This document shows positions 34,097-45,202 of a DNA stretch of 64,000 bases, piece after piece. Source of the stretch: Tubulanus polymorphus (lineage: Eukaryota; Nemertea; Palaeonemertea; Tubulaniformes; Tubulanidae). Position numbers and translations under genes: made by a program. Within the stretch, counting starts at the first letter, position 1. Each line of letters opens with the position of its first letter. The notes under the pieces were generated by a model, which ran no database searches, was not told the DNA's origin, and saw only the letters and a list, made by a program, of their open reading frames with translations. Location: the NCBI RefSeq assembly GCF_964204645.1, contig NC_134025.1, positions 22,660,001 through 22,724,000 of the forward strand, in the 5' to 3' direction.

Positions 34097-37000
34097 CTAT
34101 ACGTGATTTAAATGGTCGGGATGGGTGAATTTCACAGTCACGATATAAAAGAACGATGGAACGACTACGAAACAAACTAGCCACATATTTTGCAGTTCCG
34201 TAATGGCGTAAATTCCATAAGCATGTAAAATCCAGTGTCCGAACACGATTACGCATTGTCTCGGCTTCGTGAATGCTTCCTTTATTAAGTCTTTGGTGTT
34301 CTGAAAAAAAAGAAAGAAATGATTTCTTATTTCGTTTTCAAAATGATAGTCTCAAGAGTAGACACACATTGAAATCGATGATATATCTAGCAAAGTTAAA
34401 CGTACGTACCTGCTTTTGAAAATCCATGTATGCAAAGTGAAGGGCACATGTAGCGACAGACACCACTATTGTTATATGTGGAAATGCGTAATCTGAAAAA
34501 TAATGAGTAACAATTTAATTATCATCATCAACTTCAGCAGCAAACTCATAAATAAGTATCGATTATACTTACAAAGTAATCCTCCAAATATCGCTTGAAC
34601 AACTGTCAAAATTGGAAAGAAATACATGGCTGCGTATATAGACTTAGTTCCCAGGTTATTAGCTACTTTCCAGGATAATACAGGTCTCACTATCAACATT
34701 AAAACCAGGCAAATAGCGTAGTATATCATCACCATTGTATATCTGAAAAGCGCACAGAATCAGAACATGAATTTGTTGCAAACAATCATTAACACGAAAA
34801 ATTAGTTCCAAGAAGCTGTTCGAACCCAGGTGTAGTCAGACAGGAACGAGCTTTTGGCTCTCCAGTGAGTGAGTAATGGTGTTCTGTATCTCACAAAATC
34901 TTCTTGATTAATTAACATTACCCAGTTTGTCAGGTTACAGTATGTAATATGTGCATTGTATCAAAATGTTCTACAGATGTGGGGGAGATAGAGAATACGG
35001 CACTTATGATTGATAAATTATAGTGGAACCTCGTTATTACGAATCTTGTGTGCAAAAGTGAAATGGTTGTATTAAATGGATTTCGTATTATCCAAATCTT
35101 GATTGATATACCAGTAAATATCTAATAGCTCGGACATGGTGGAAACCATCGTACTAAACAGGTTTCATCTTAAACAGAATCGTATGAACAAGGTCCAACT
35201 GCATATTTTTATGCATACATTTTTTCCTGTCCGACGTAGGTTCTTGGGAATAAAGTTAACCGCGGGGCTACAGCGATCGTACTACGCGTACTTACAAGGG
35301 GTAAACAATCTCTTGCGTGCAGTGTATAGTATGAATATAATCCGGGCTAGGATTATACAGCATCGTGTACCAATCGGAGAGTTTCTGCACTCCGCAGCTG
35401 TTGATTCTCCATTCGCCGATCGGTTCGACGATCAACACCGTGATGACGCAACTGAATAAACTTTCAACGGCAGCCGACGCGTGTAGAATTATCAACTTTT
35501 TGCTGTAAATAAAAAAATGAAAATCCCTTCGGTAATCATGCACGCTTAATCCAGATCAGTTTTATCAGGATATCACCCCATTAATGCTTCACTGGATAGG
35601 TCGGTGCTATTATATGAAAAATAATTATTCGAATTAATCCAGTAAAGATTAATAGGCCTATCACCTACAGTAGAAGTCATTAAATTCGGAACTGCCAAGA
35701 TTCCTCCGAATCTATTACGGTAAGTAAAATGCGAACTACGAATAATAGTTTACATGGTTCCAGGTTAAATGGACCAAATATTTCATCCGAATTTAGTGAA
35801 AATCCAAATTAAGCGAGTTCTATTGTATTTCAAAGACAATTTCAGGGTTAAACAAGGAAGACAATGTGTCCAATCTACAACTGTCTTCAATCGTGAACTA
35901 GATCTATGATGATATCTGATGGGAATGACTGACTTTACTGATTGGTCTGCAAAAGTAACTTACTCTTTCTTCTTGTTGGTAAAATCTATGAAAAACCAGT
36001 GCAACACCATTGCAGCGATGACGTGGAAGCCCAAATATAGCCAGTCGTAAAAACTAGGTTCTCCATCGCAAGGCTTGCAAATACTGAACTCATTCGGTCT
36101 TGATCCTCGAGCGCAGGCCTGTGTAAATAATCATTTTATTAATTAATACGCTACATTAGTGGTGGGAATCACCAAGTTAAAAAGAACAGATTTGAGTTAA
36201 AAAGAACAGATTTGATTTCAGGTCAGTCTCTGCAACTGTAACTTGACCAGATGGACAAATTCTGCTCGTCTTCCACAAACCTCATGAATCCATAAATTAT
36301 GATATTAGAATGACTTTTATATCTGGTGTTTCATATATTTTTCATTAATAATTGATTTTAAAATCTTCAGTTAATGCTCTACTGCTCTACTCTTACCCCG
36401 CAATCGCTAGTATTTCCATCTTGCAATACTGTGCGTCCGCAATACAATCCGGGACAGATAGAATCTATTGAACCTAAAACAAACCAAATCTATAAATCAA
36501 AAACTGACAAATGGAAAATGTAAGATTGGGAATGAATTAGGTTTCTGCATAGAACTATAAGCAAATGGGAAGGCCGACTCCTCAAAAATCCGCTAGGCAC
36601 CGCTAGTAATCTTGTGTTTTATTCAGCGCCCTCACCGGTGGCGATAAACAATAGATTTTGTAGACTGGTTGATGGTCTCTATTCTTAATTTAGCATTTTT
36701 CATTGATTTGTTTAATTCTTAATACCAAATCTTGAAAAACGGTAATGTTCAATGCTCGCAGTGATTAATATACTTGAAAATATTTCCAAGAACCGATTGT
36801 TTATCGCGTGAGGGTGCTGATCAATTTCGAAGATAGCAAAGGCAAATGTATAGTGACGTCACGGAGTTGGCCTTCCCTTTCGATTATATAGTTCTATGGT
36901 TTCGGTAATGCAGCAATGGAATGGTGTCCTTTGTTGACGGAAATGCATTCCATTTGTGGATAGTTATACAAAGATAGACTAATGTCAATTACAACTTGAC

Positions 37001-38597
37001 TTGAGAGGACATCAACCTGAACATATAACGTGTACTGACCAAATACAGGGTAGAGATTCGATGTGAACTGTCAATTTATATTATAGGGTTTCTTTCTGCA
37101 ATCACAGGGACTTGTCACAATTGATAGTGAATGAATAAAACCAATATCAATGACCAGGTCCACTATCCCTGTATAATATAAAAAACAAGGGCGGCAACAA
37201 ATTGTCAATCTGACAATGACTTCTCCACTTCAATCGACTGTAATTCCAAAAATTCTCAACCGATTCACATGAAATAAGCTTTAATACAACCTAGAAGACT
37301 TTCTGCTTCCAACGAGCCTTTAACCACCACTCTAGGACAATTATCTCACAACGAAATCACCGACGAGAGATAGCTCAAATTGGAGGTGTACCGATTCTAT
37401 GGTGGACAGCAAAATGGTCGTATTTTTCACTTCAAACGATGATTTCTATGTGAAATCTTAGAGATAACCCCAACAAACCATACATTTTTTTAAACTACGC
37501 GGTCATACCTGTACGCTTATCTCATTTATTTGTATAATCCACGCGATGGGTGAGCTCACAAGCTCAAAATCGAACAAATATACGAAAAAGTCACCTCGCA
37601 CTATCGCGCTGACGGCCATTAATCACGTGACGTGCATAGGTTCGGGCTATGTTAATAGAACCGCGACAAGTCTACGTCTGTAGACTTGAAAAAAGGAAAT
37701 ATTTACTAATAATACCACCCCTCAGACGAATGTTGCACTATATTTTCATAATACGGATATTTTACTAATTAATAGAACTTTTAATAAGTTTTGTAATGTT
37801 TTCGAAATCTCTAAGCCAATCAGTGCGCGTGAAATATTTAGCCCGTTACTACGATATCACGTGATTAATGGCCGCCCAGTTGATGACAAGTTGAACGCGG
37901 TGTTCGTCCTCATTTTCGATTTTGAGCTTGTGAGCTCACCCATCGCGTGGATTATACAAATAAATGAAATAAGCGTACAGGTATGACCACGTAGTTTTAA
38001 AAAATGTATGGTTTGTTGGGGTTTTCTCTAAGATTTCACATAGAAATCATCGTTTGAAGTGAAAAAAAACGACAATTTTGCTGTCCACCATAGAATCGGT
38101 AGACCTCCATTTTGAGCTATCTCTCGTCAAAAAAAGGTGATTTCGTTGGGAGATAATTGTCCTAGAGTGGTGGTTGAAGGCTCGTTCGAAGCAGAAAGTC
38201 TTCTAGGTTGTATTAAAGCTTATTTCATGTGAATCGGTTGAGAATTTTTGGAATTACAGTCGATTGAAGTGGAGAAGTCATTGTCAGATTGAAAATTTGT
38301 TGCCACCCTTGTTATTTTATTATACAGTAGCAGGGATACTGGTACCCCCATCATTGGTCTCATCCATTATCAATCGTGACAAGTCCCTGTGTCTGCAATT
38401 AGCACGATTGTTTTGGGGGAAAGGCCTGAGATTTAATTTGGTCTAAAAACTTTAGCTCTGCTCGTATTGCTTATCCTACCGTTTATTTGTTGTGATGGCC
38501 AGTCTGCATTTACTGCCGACAAAGCTATAAACACTACAGACATGAAAATAAGTCCATTTCCCATTCTGAAAGTAATTTTTGGTATTCGGATTGACAT
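34097..38597 (-). CDS. JKAMP: JKAMP (JAMP), ER membrane protein linking ERAD and JNK (337 aa)
   Basis: Seven exons read leftward: 38597-38480, 36473-36397, 36118-35964, 35502-35296, 34742-34573, 34492-34410, 34300-34097 (1014 nt, frame kept). The first exon encodes a signal-like hydrophobic segment (NGLIFMSVVFIALSAVNA). Starts at Met 38597 or Met 38564 are both possible; a further in-frame Met lies at 38714. A Cys-rich lumenal stretch follows (CPGLYCG, CGACARG, CKPC), then conserved blocks FYDWLYLGFH, LHWFFIDF, KLSDWYTMLYNPSPDY, HCTQEIVYPLYTMVMIYYA, SIYAAMYFFPILTVVQAIFGG, HWILHAYGIYAI and VVPSFFYIVTVKFT. This matches vertebrate JAMP, a multi-pass ER protein that recruits proteasomes and ERAD factors and extends JNK1 activity. 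Intron 1 hosts two foldback elements. Minus-strand AATAAA at 33964-33959. Confidence 0.94.
35020..35160. repeat. Transposon-end repeat (TAGTGGAACCTCGTTATTACGAA)
   Basis: Starts tatagtggaacctcgttatt and continues with gtgaaatggttgtattaaatgg, tttcgtattatccaaatc and ttgattgatatacc. The segment at 58484-58620 has the same order of blocks. The start resembles the CAGTGGAACCTCG-type ends of pogo/Tigger-like elements. A partial inverted counterpart lies near 35740-35830 (aattaagcgagttctattgta). It flanks a JKAMP exon on the intron side. Confidence 0.55.
36548..36898. repeat. Foldback/MITE element in JKAMP intron 1
   Basis: Left end catagaactataagcaaatg then ggaaggccgactcc; right end ggagttggccttccctttcg then attatatagttctatg is its inverted counterpart. 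An inner pair (gcgccctcaccggtggcgat / atcgcgtgagggtgc and aaacaat / attgttt) is also inverted. Total about 351 bp with no coding content. Confidence 0.75.
37103..38391. repeat. 1.29-kb foldback element, GGGACTTGTCACAATTGAT family
   Basis: Outer ends are cacagggacttgtcacaatt and aatcgtgacaagtccctgtg. Long inner arms match in inverted form from about 37195 to 37631 and 37855 to 38310, including ctcatttatttgtataatcc, gcgatgggtgagctcacaag and ggccattaatcacgtga. The loop is about 220 bp (37632-37854). It fills the 3' side of JKAMP intron 1, ending 89 bp from the exon-1 donor. No transposase-like frame is present. Confidence 0.85.
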
Positions 38598-39786
38598 TTC
38601 CGAGGTTATGGTTAAATCGTTTAGTCGAAAGAACGGTTCGGTGCAGTATAAAACATGGACATCGGACTCAGGAAAAAAACTCGGACACAGATATTGGACT
38701 TTGATCGGGATCACCGGATCGGATCCGCATTATATCGATCGATTTCGTAATTGACGTAATTGAAATATGACTATGGGCATAATTGAAACATACAGTGTAA
38801 AAAATGGAATTACAGTGTAACTTGGGTGAGCCATCTATCAAATCCGCTGGTCCTTCCCGGTGCGGGCCCTCGGGACGAGGTCGTTTTCCATAGTGTACCG
38901 ATCATTCGAATGCGTTTACGGATTACGAAACCATTAACGAATCTGCATACAGACTCATTCGATTGAACCAAAACAGTGTTGATATTTTACGGCTGGGCGC
39001 TGTTTGGTGAATAAAACGTTGTGAGTATCTACCCGCTTACAATAAAAATCCTGGCTATAAGAAAATCCATATTCAAAATGACCGTACGACCAACACTATC
39101 GAAAACTATATAAAATGTCCATAAACCTATACAAATCAAATAGAAACCCGTAAGAAAAAAAAGAATGTTAAAATGGGGGGCGAAGGCTAGTTACTACTAC
39201 GCACTACTACTGAACGTTAGCACATGGTCCGCTGCGCTAACCGGGGTCTGTTCAGTTGGTGACTCGAAGAGCTAATACCTGATATAATTCATTGTAGCTT
39301 AAATATTAGGGTAACGCCTAAGTACATTCTTGGTCGCTCTTCTGACCTGGTAAAATTGTTTTACGCGATATCAGTTCATAATAAATTACTATACGCAAAT
39401 TCGAAATGATCAGACGCTGAGTTATATTTCTCTCTGAATTGACGTTTATAAGCTGTTAGTAGTCGAATCTGAGAGGAGATACATTTTATGAAAAAGATCT
39501 GTCTGGAAAGTGGAAAAGAAATAATCACGAGAATTACAACACGGTTTCTGCGTAGCAGCAGAAACCCTAAAAATGATGCATTATTCATTATCATTTTCAT
39601 TTTCGTCTCTCATCTATCCAGTTGACACCTTGAAACGTTAGAATATACTTGTAAATAATCAACTCTTATCAACTTTGAAACTGAACGTTGAGTTCCAAGC
39701 TGTCCCGATCACCGACGGCCTAGTACTTGACAGCTGTCACTGCCAGACAACGTAACATAAAACTGTCTGGCACTACACCGCTCGTT
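38598..39786. promoter_or_regulatory. Divergent region JKAMP / L3HYPDH
   Basis: About 1.19 kb separates the two start codons. The interval holds no supported gene. It must contain both promoters; a GC-rich patch (ggtgcgggccctcgggacga) lies near 38860. L3HYPDH could also have an unseen 5' noncoding exon here. Confidence 0.45.
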
Positions 39787-41204
39787 ATGGAGATAACCAC
39801 ATCGGAAATGCATACCGGGGGCGAAGCCCTTCGAATAATCGAGACTGGGTTTCCGAAGATCGTTGGAAAGAGTATTTTAGAAAAGAGGCGTTACGCGAAA
39901 GAAAACCTGGAACATTTACGAAAATTCTTGATGTACGAGCCACGTGGACATAAGGATATGTACGGAGCGGTATTGGTCGAGCCAGATCTAAAAGAAGCTG
40001 ATGTAGGCGTGTTGTTCATGCACAACGAGGGTTATAGCACCATGTGTGGCCACGCGATCATCGCATTAGGCAGATACGTGGTAGATAAAGGAATCGTCAA
40101 ACCAATTGTCGGTCAATCCGAAACGCAAGTAAATATACAATGTCCTTGTGGACTCGTCAGAGCTCATGTCGAGATGATTGACGGTGACAAAACTGGTCGG
40201 GTTCGATTCCACAGTATTCCAGCATTCACATTCGCAACTGGTAAGACTTGACTATTTCGGAAACGGTATCCATGCAACAAATATATATTTTGTATAAATG
40301 CGTTTTCAACATTTCAGATGTAAAAATTAATGTTCCCCGTTACGGTGAAGTTGCGGTAGATATCGCGTACGGAGGCGCGTTTTATGCTTTCATCGACGCG
40401 CAAAAACTCGATTTGGACGTGAGAACGTCGAATTGCCAAGATTTGACCAACGCTGCTAGTGCGGTGACAGGTATTTACGAAATCGTAGAACTCATATGAA
40501 ATTGATTTGGACGAAATAAAGAGGTTTGAATGTGAAATGTATATCTATGAAAAAAATGTATTTATTTTGATTTTATAGAAGCCGCGAAGACCCAAGTGAA
40601 ACTTCTCCATCCAGATGATCAGGATTTGGCATTTTTGTACGGCACGATTTTGACTGACGGAAAAGACGAGTTTACGGACGAACCTACCGCCAACGTTTGC
40701 ATTTTTGCTGATAGGGAGGTATTTGTATTATTCTATACAGTTCCGATTAATCATGAAGAAATGATGGTTTGGTACAACGATACTTGACCCTAAACTAACG
40801 GTTCACTCATTTCTCATAAATCGCAATTAAGTCAAGAATTATTATTCCGTTCAAAGATTAAATGAGCTGAGTGACCAAGAAATATTGCATATTCTTCTTC
40901 TTCTCTAATGACTCCATCGTCTATCATCTCGATCTTCCAGGTTGACCGAAGTCCGACCGGATCGGGAGTGACTGCCCGAATTGCTCTGCAATATCAAAAG
41001 AAACTGATACCCGTAGGCAAGACGCGCAGATTTATCAACGGCCTAACTGGCTCAGAGTTTACTGGTAAAGTTGTCAATGAGACATCATGCGGGAGCTTTC
41101 CTGCTGTGGTCGTCGAAGTTGCCGGTAATGCGTTCTATAGCGGAAAGAGCGCGTTTATAAAAGAAGATAACGATGAGTTTGGAAATGGTTTTTTGATCCG
41201 TTGA
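39787..41204 (+). CDS. L3HYPDH: Trans-3-hydroxy-L-proline dehydratase (336 aa)
   Basis: Four exons: 39787-40240, 40318-40470, 40579-40718, 40941-41204 (1011 nt). The protein belongs to the proline racemase fold: SEMHTGGEALRI at the start, EPRGHKDMYGAVLVEPD, HNEGYSTMCGHAIIALGR with catalytic Cys87, VDIAYGGAFYAFI, LAFLYGTILTDGKDEF and VDRSPTGSGVTAR. The second catalytic position is Thr255 (SPTGSG) rather than Cys, which separates the dehydratase from true racemases. The enzyme removes water from trans-3-hydroxy-L-proline, a collagen breakdown product, giving a product reduced onward to proline. The first ATG in frame is 39787; an upstream frame extension lacks an ATG. AATAAA at 41437-41442. It is head to head with JKAMP. 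Confidence 0.95.
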
Positions 41205-41748
41205 TTGGATGCTTTTATTCTTGTGGTTGAGTTAGCTATCCTTTTGGACGAGTTCATCTTAAAATTATAGTAAATATGAGATAAATTAAATTCTATAACT
41301 AATGGAAAAAATATGGAGAAAAGAATGGATTATAACCTAAAATCAGAGTCGAAGGAAACTGAGAATCTGAATTAGAATTGTGACGTTTCAATCATGTAAT
41401 CATATAAAAAGGAAAGTAATGTTTTATATATTCCAGAATAAAGTTCTATATATTCCAGTATAAAATTCATAGGCAAATTCTGTGTTTTTCTTTATTTACT
41501 TTTTTCTAAGTCTAATGATATTTGATGAGAAGGTAAACAATTTCTTATCTGATAAGATATACACCGACGTGTTAGCTTATTGAGATTGAGAGTGATTTTT
41601 CAAAAGATTGAACAAGATTGCAAATTTCCTTGGAAAATCCTGGGTTCGCGCCGCGCCTGAAAGGGCAGTGACCACATCCAGTTGTGTGCTCACGAACGGC
41701 TCAAGGCTAAGGCCATGCCTGGGGCCGGCTCAATAAGTCCTTTCCTTG
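41205..41748. other. L3HYPDH 3' UTR and left flank of the LTR-like element
   Basis: The 3' UTR runs to about 41460. From 41640 to 41748 the sequence becomes GC-rich (gcgccgcgcctgaaagggca, ggccatgcctggggccggct), unlike the AT-rich flank, just before the first long direct repeat. It may be the flank of the target site or part of an older element. Confidence 0.45.
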
Positions 41749-42275
41749 TGTTGTGGGGTTGCTTTCGGTTCTCCAACAATGTTGTGGGGGCCACGTTGCG
41801 TTCTCCCCTCGTGTTGTCGTTGTTGGTTCCGATTAATCCGATAAGTGATATCCCTCTGACTCCGGAATAATAACTCTTCTCGTGGGTCTACGTTCTTTCT
41901 TTATTTTCCCGCACAATTCTTATTCCTTCCTACAGCTCGTATTTTTAGGCTTCTCCGCCACTCTAGCATCTCTCTCCCCCTTACTGTGCTGACCCTCCCC
42001 TTTTATCTTATTTCATGTTACTCGTGACGTATACTTCTACATATGTTATACGTCACGAGTTTATTACTTGTTTACTTCCTAGCCATACCAGAGCTCAAGG
42101 CTGCCACTATAACCAGCAACCTTACGCAGATACTCACGTCACTTTCACCTATCTTCTATTCAGTGTCTTGTGTGCGACGTAAGCATCTACGTAGGTTGTT
42201 TACTAACTTCAGCCACTGCCCTGAACTCTGGCTTCCCTCCCTCTATGCAGACTACTAATTTATCACCCCAATACT
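41749..42275. repeat. Left long terminal (direct) repeat
   Basis: Begins TGTTGTGGGGTTGC and ends CACCCCAATACT. It includes a perfect 14-bp inverted repeat, ACTCGTGACGTATA ... TATACGTCACGAGT (42021-42061), with CRE-like TGACGT cores. A 71-codon frame (42043-42258) is identical in both repeats but is probably not a gene. Confidence 0.75.
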
Positions 42276-44500
42276 ATCCTCCTCCCCAGACGATTGGTCC
42301 CCAATCGCCAAAAATTCACAAGACCCTTTTGTAGTTTCCCAAAAAAAAAATCTTTTCAAAAGTGAACATCATTTATAAGCAACATCTCTTACAACTTAAA
42401 GCCAGCCGCAGGGTAATGAAAATTACACAAAACCTTCAGAACATCAAGACTAATGATACACAACCACCATTCCGTACATCAATTTACAACACCTGTAAAG
42501 TAGCCATAAATCACAATTTCTGACCCTTTCCCCTATTATCCCATCCCGCATAACTTCTACCTAAACTAAGCAACACACCCCACTCATCATCAGTTTATCT
42601 TATTCATCAACGAGACCTACCTGGACTCCATAGAATTTTACGGTAAGCCAAAAAAATTCCTAAATACTTATAAACTTAACACACGAACTTTATCTAAGGG
42701 AAAGCAATCATCTACAAATATCAAATATGAGACTCTTTTCATCAGTAATATATAACAATTATGAGGCATGTACATCTGTATATTGATCTTACATTTAATG
42801 AGAACAAGCCCATACAATTGTAGTCATGCAAAAAAAACATATCAAACACAACTTCCCAAATAGCTTTCATAGACAATCACCCATTTCTCTATATCCACAT
42901 TTATGTAGTCTAATAATTTAACAATATATGACCAACCACTTCAACTTTCTGACTCTTCTCGTTCTCGTTGTCTTTACCAAAAAAAAAAAAAATAATCAGT
43001 GTGTGCAGCCTAATTTGTCTTTAAAATTACCATTGCAAACATGTCAATTTCCCACTGTCCAAACTATCAGCCGTTACCTTAACCGATATCAGATGATTTG
43101 TCAAACCTGTCCCGACCCCAATCAACGACGTAAATTAATACAGATGCCAGATACATCATTTAGTTGATTATTATGTGCCCAGCACACGTTGGCAACATAC
43201 ATGCTCAACAATGAATTCACAAACAATTTCATAATAATTCTTCTATGTGTACGTAACATAAAGGTAAGCCAAAACATACCAAAAATGAATATACCGCATG
43301 CGTACATTCGCATTATTGAGATGTCAGCTGCTAATCCCCACCCATTTCCTCAGAAAGCACATTTATCCGTAGTCTAGGCAGGGATAACATGAACTGCTAT
43401 TTGCGGCTTGGAACCGTTGAAATAGACAGGCAGGCCGCCATATATTTATGGAAGGATGTCATAAAGTGACCACAAAACTCATTAAGATGCATCACCCAAA
43501 AGTTAGGGAAAATTCCTCTGGACACTACTCATTCAGTGCCATTCAAACAGCCGATTCTCAAAAATTAACTTTAACTCCTGGGCCTATGGTCTTCCAAACC
43601 ACCCACATCTGATATTCGAATTGTTCTAATTCCTTCCCACAAATCAGGGGATATAACCCCACATGTAAAACGGCCGACGCATCATCCTGTATATAAACCG
43701 GTCAAGACGGACTGAAAGTTCGGAAAAAAACATAGCGCTCACACATCCCTGCAATCTACGACCATTCAGTTAAGATACCCAATCTACCGAATAATACTTA
43801 TCATACTTATTGTATTACGCAATGAGCAACCCTTTACTTCTAAAAAACCAATCCCCTGAATGGCCATTTCAGCATACCTAACAAATAGCTGTATCGTGAC
43901 ATTTCTCATTTCCGTATCATCCCCCATGTCACGCCTTACCGGAGTAAATAAAATCTATGGATAAATAGGGAACCGGCCGACGAATCACCCATTTGGTATT
44001 TCTTGATATTCGACCCTAATAATGTCCAACATATATATCCAATCTTTCCCAGAGGCTAGCCACTAAACATTATACTGTTTCAAAGGATCTTCAGAATTAA
44101 TCCTTCGGGCTATAATCCCCCGTTTTATTCCGGACCATCCCTAGAGCATCCCTTACTCTTCATCCAGGTCCCTGGTCCACCTTAATTCATCTCATATAAA
44201 CTACTCTATTCAAACCCCCTCCGGTAAGATTCACCACTGAGCGCCCAATCTAACCTTTGCACAATAAACATATTCTATACTAACTCGCGATACTCATTAT
44301 ATTTCTTAAAACCACATAAACACCACAGTTATTTGTTAGGTATATACAGGCAGTGAGCGCTTTCGACTATCGTTACACTGATAACCGAGTGGCTCACCTA
44401 GACTAATAAATCATTCTTTCGCGAAATACCATCCAGCAAATTTAGCAAACTATAAAAGATTTACGTAGTGCATATTTATATCTACGTAGATACAATAACC
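42276..44500. other. G-depleted interior of the LTR-like element
   Basis: The plus strand is strikingly short of G and rich in C and A. For example, the lines 42421-42600 contain only about 3-4 G per 60 bases against roughly 16-22 C. Neither terminal repeat shares this bias. There are no recognisable proteins, splice chains, tRNAs or tandem arrays in the stretch. Confidence 0.6.
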
Positions 44501-44589
44501 CAGCACACAAGCAACTTAAAAACGCTGAGTATCATTCTACAAAAGCAATCAAAACATGCGGAAATACATATCATATTATTTACAATTAC

Positions 44590-45130
44590 TATAAGCCGCA
44601 ATCGTAGTCCGTTGAACGTCTCCAAGGTCGATTTCCCGTAGCAGATCTATGAACTGTCCGATGATGAAATGCGTTTGTATAATGCCTCTAATACCCCACT
44701 GTATTTCATTTATCGCGTTACGATCGCAGAATCGCTTCGTTTACGAACGCCATTATGTCCGTTAATTCACACGAATCTAAATTCGGAGTCGTAAATTCAA
44801 TTTGCTGCCATGTAAAACGTAGTGTCCAAAACACGATCTTACGAAAACGCCACACCAAATCGGATAATTCAATTAATTTAAATATGGAAAGAAACAACTA
44901 CTTTCCGCACTGGAAGCTCTATAATTCATTTCAACTGAATCTGACGATATGAAGATTACATATTTCTCGAATAAGACAAACAATCAGCTATTAAATCCAG
45001 ACGGGAATGATTTTTTATACACAGATCGAGTTATCCGCAATATTTCAACTTAACCCGCGGTAGCGGCCCGTATTTCATGTAATTATAACGGTTACGGAAT
45101 GTAACGTTCATCTTACACTTTTATTTCACC
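44590..45130 (-). pseudogene. Degraded coding-like remnant inside the LTR-like element
   Basis: On the minus strand several frames look protein-coding but are broken. One open stretch of about 59 codons (around 44910-44734) contains LVWRFRKIVFWTLRFTWQQ and ends at TAA. A +1 frame then continues as NEIQWGIRGIIQTHFIIGQF to a stop near 44590. A third piece near 45110-45035 starts MNVTFRNRYNYMKYGPLPR. Base composition here is balanced, unlike the rest of the interior. I cannot name a family; it may be a captured host gene fragment or an old element gene. Confidence 0.35.
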
Positions 45131-45202
45131 CCTGTTCACTCACCAAATATACACGATCGCTTGGCAGCGAGAGGTGCAGGATACACCACTGTTCTCCACC
45201 AA

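Noticed and set aside
38433-38714. Longer JKAMP start at 38714
   Set aside because: The extra 39 residues are polar and unlike any JKAMP N-terminus; a start at 38597 or 38564 puts the hydrophobic signal at the N-terminus.
42043-42258. 71-codon frame identical at 42043-42258 and 45497-45712
   Set aside because: Identity reflects the duplicated terminal repeat. The frame overlaps the palindrome and resembles no protein.
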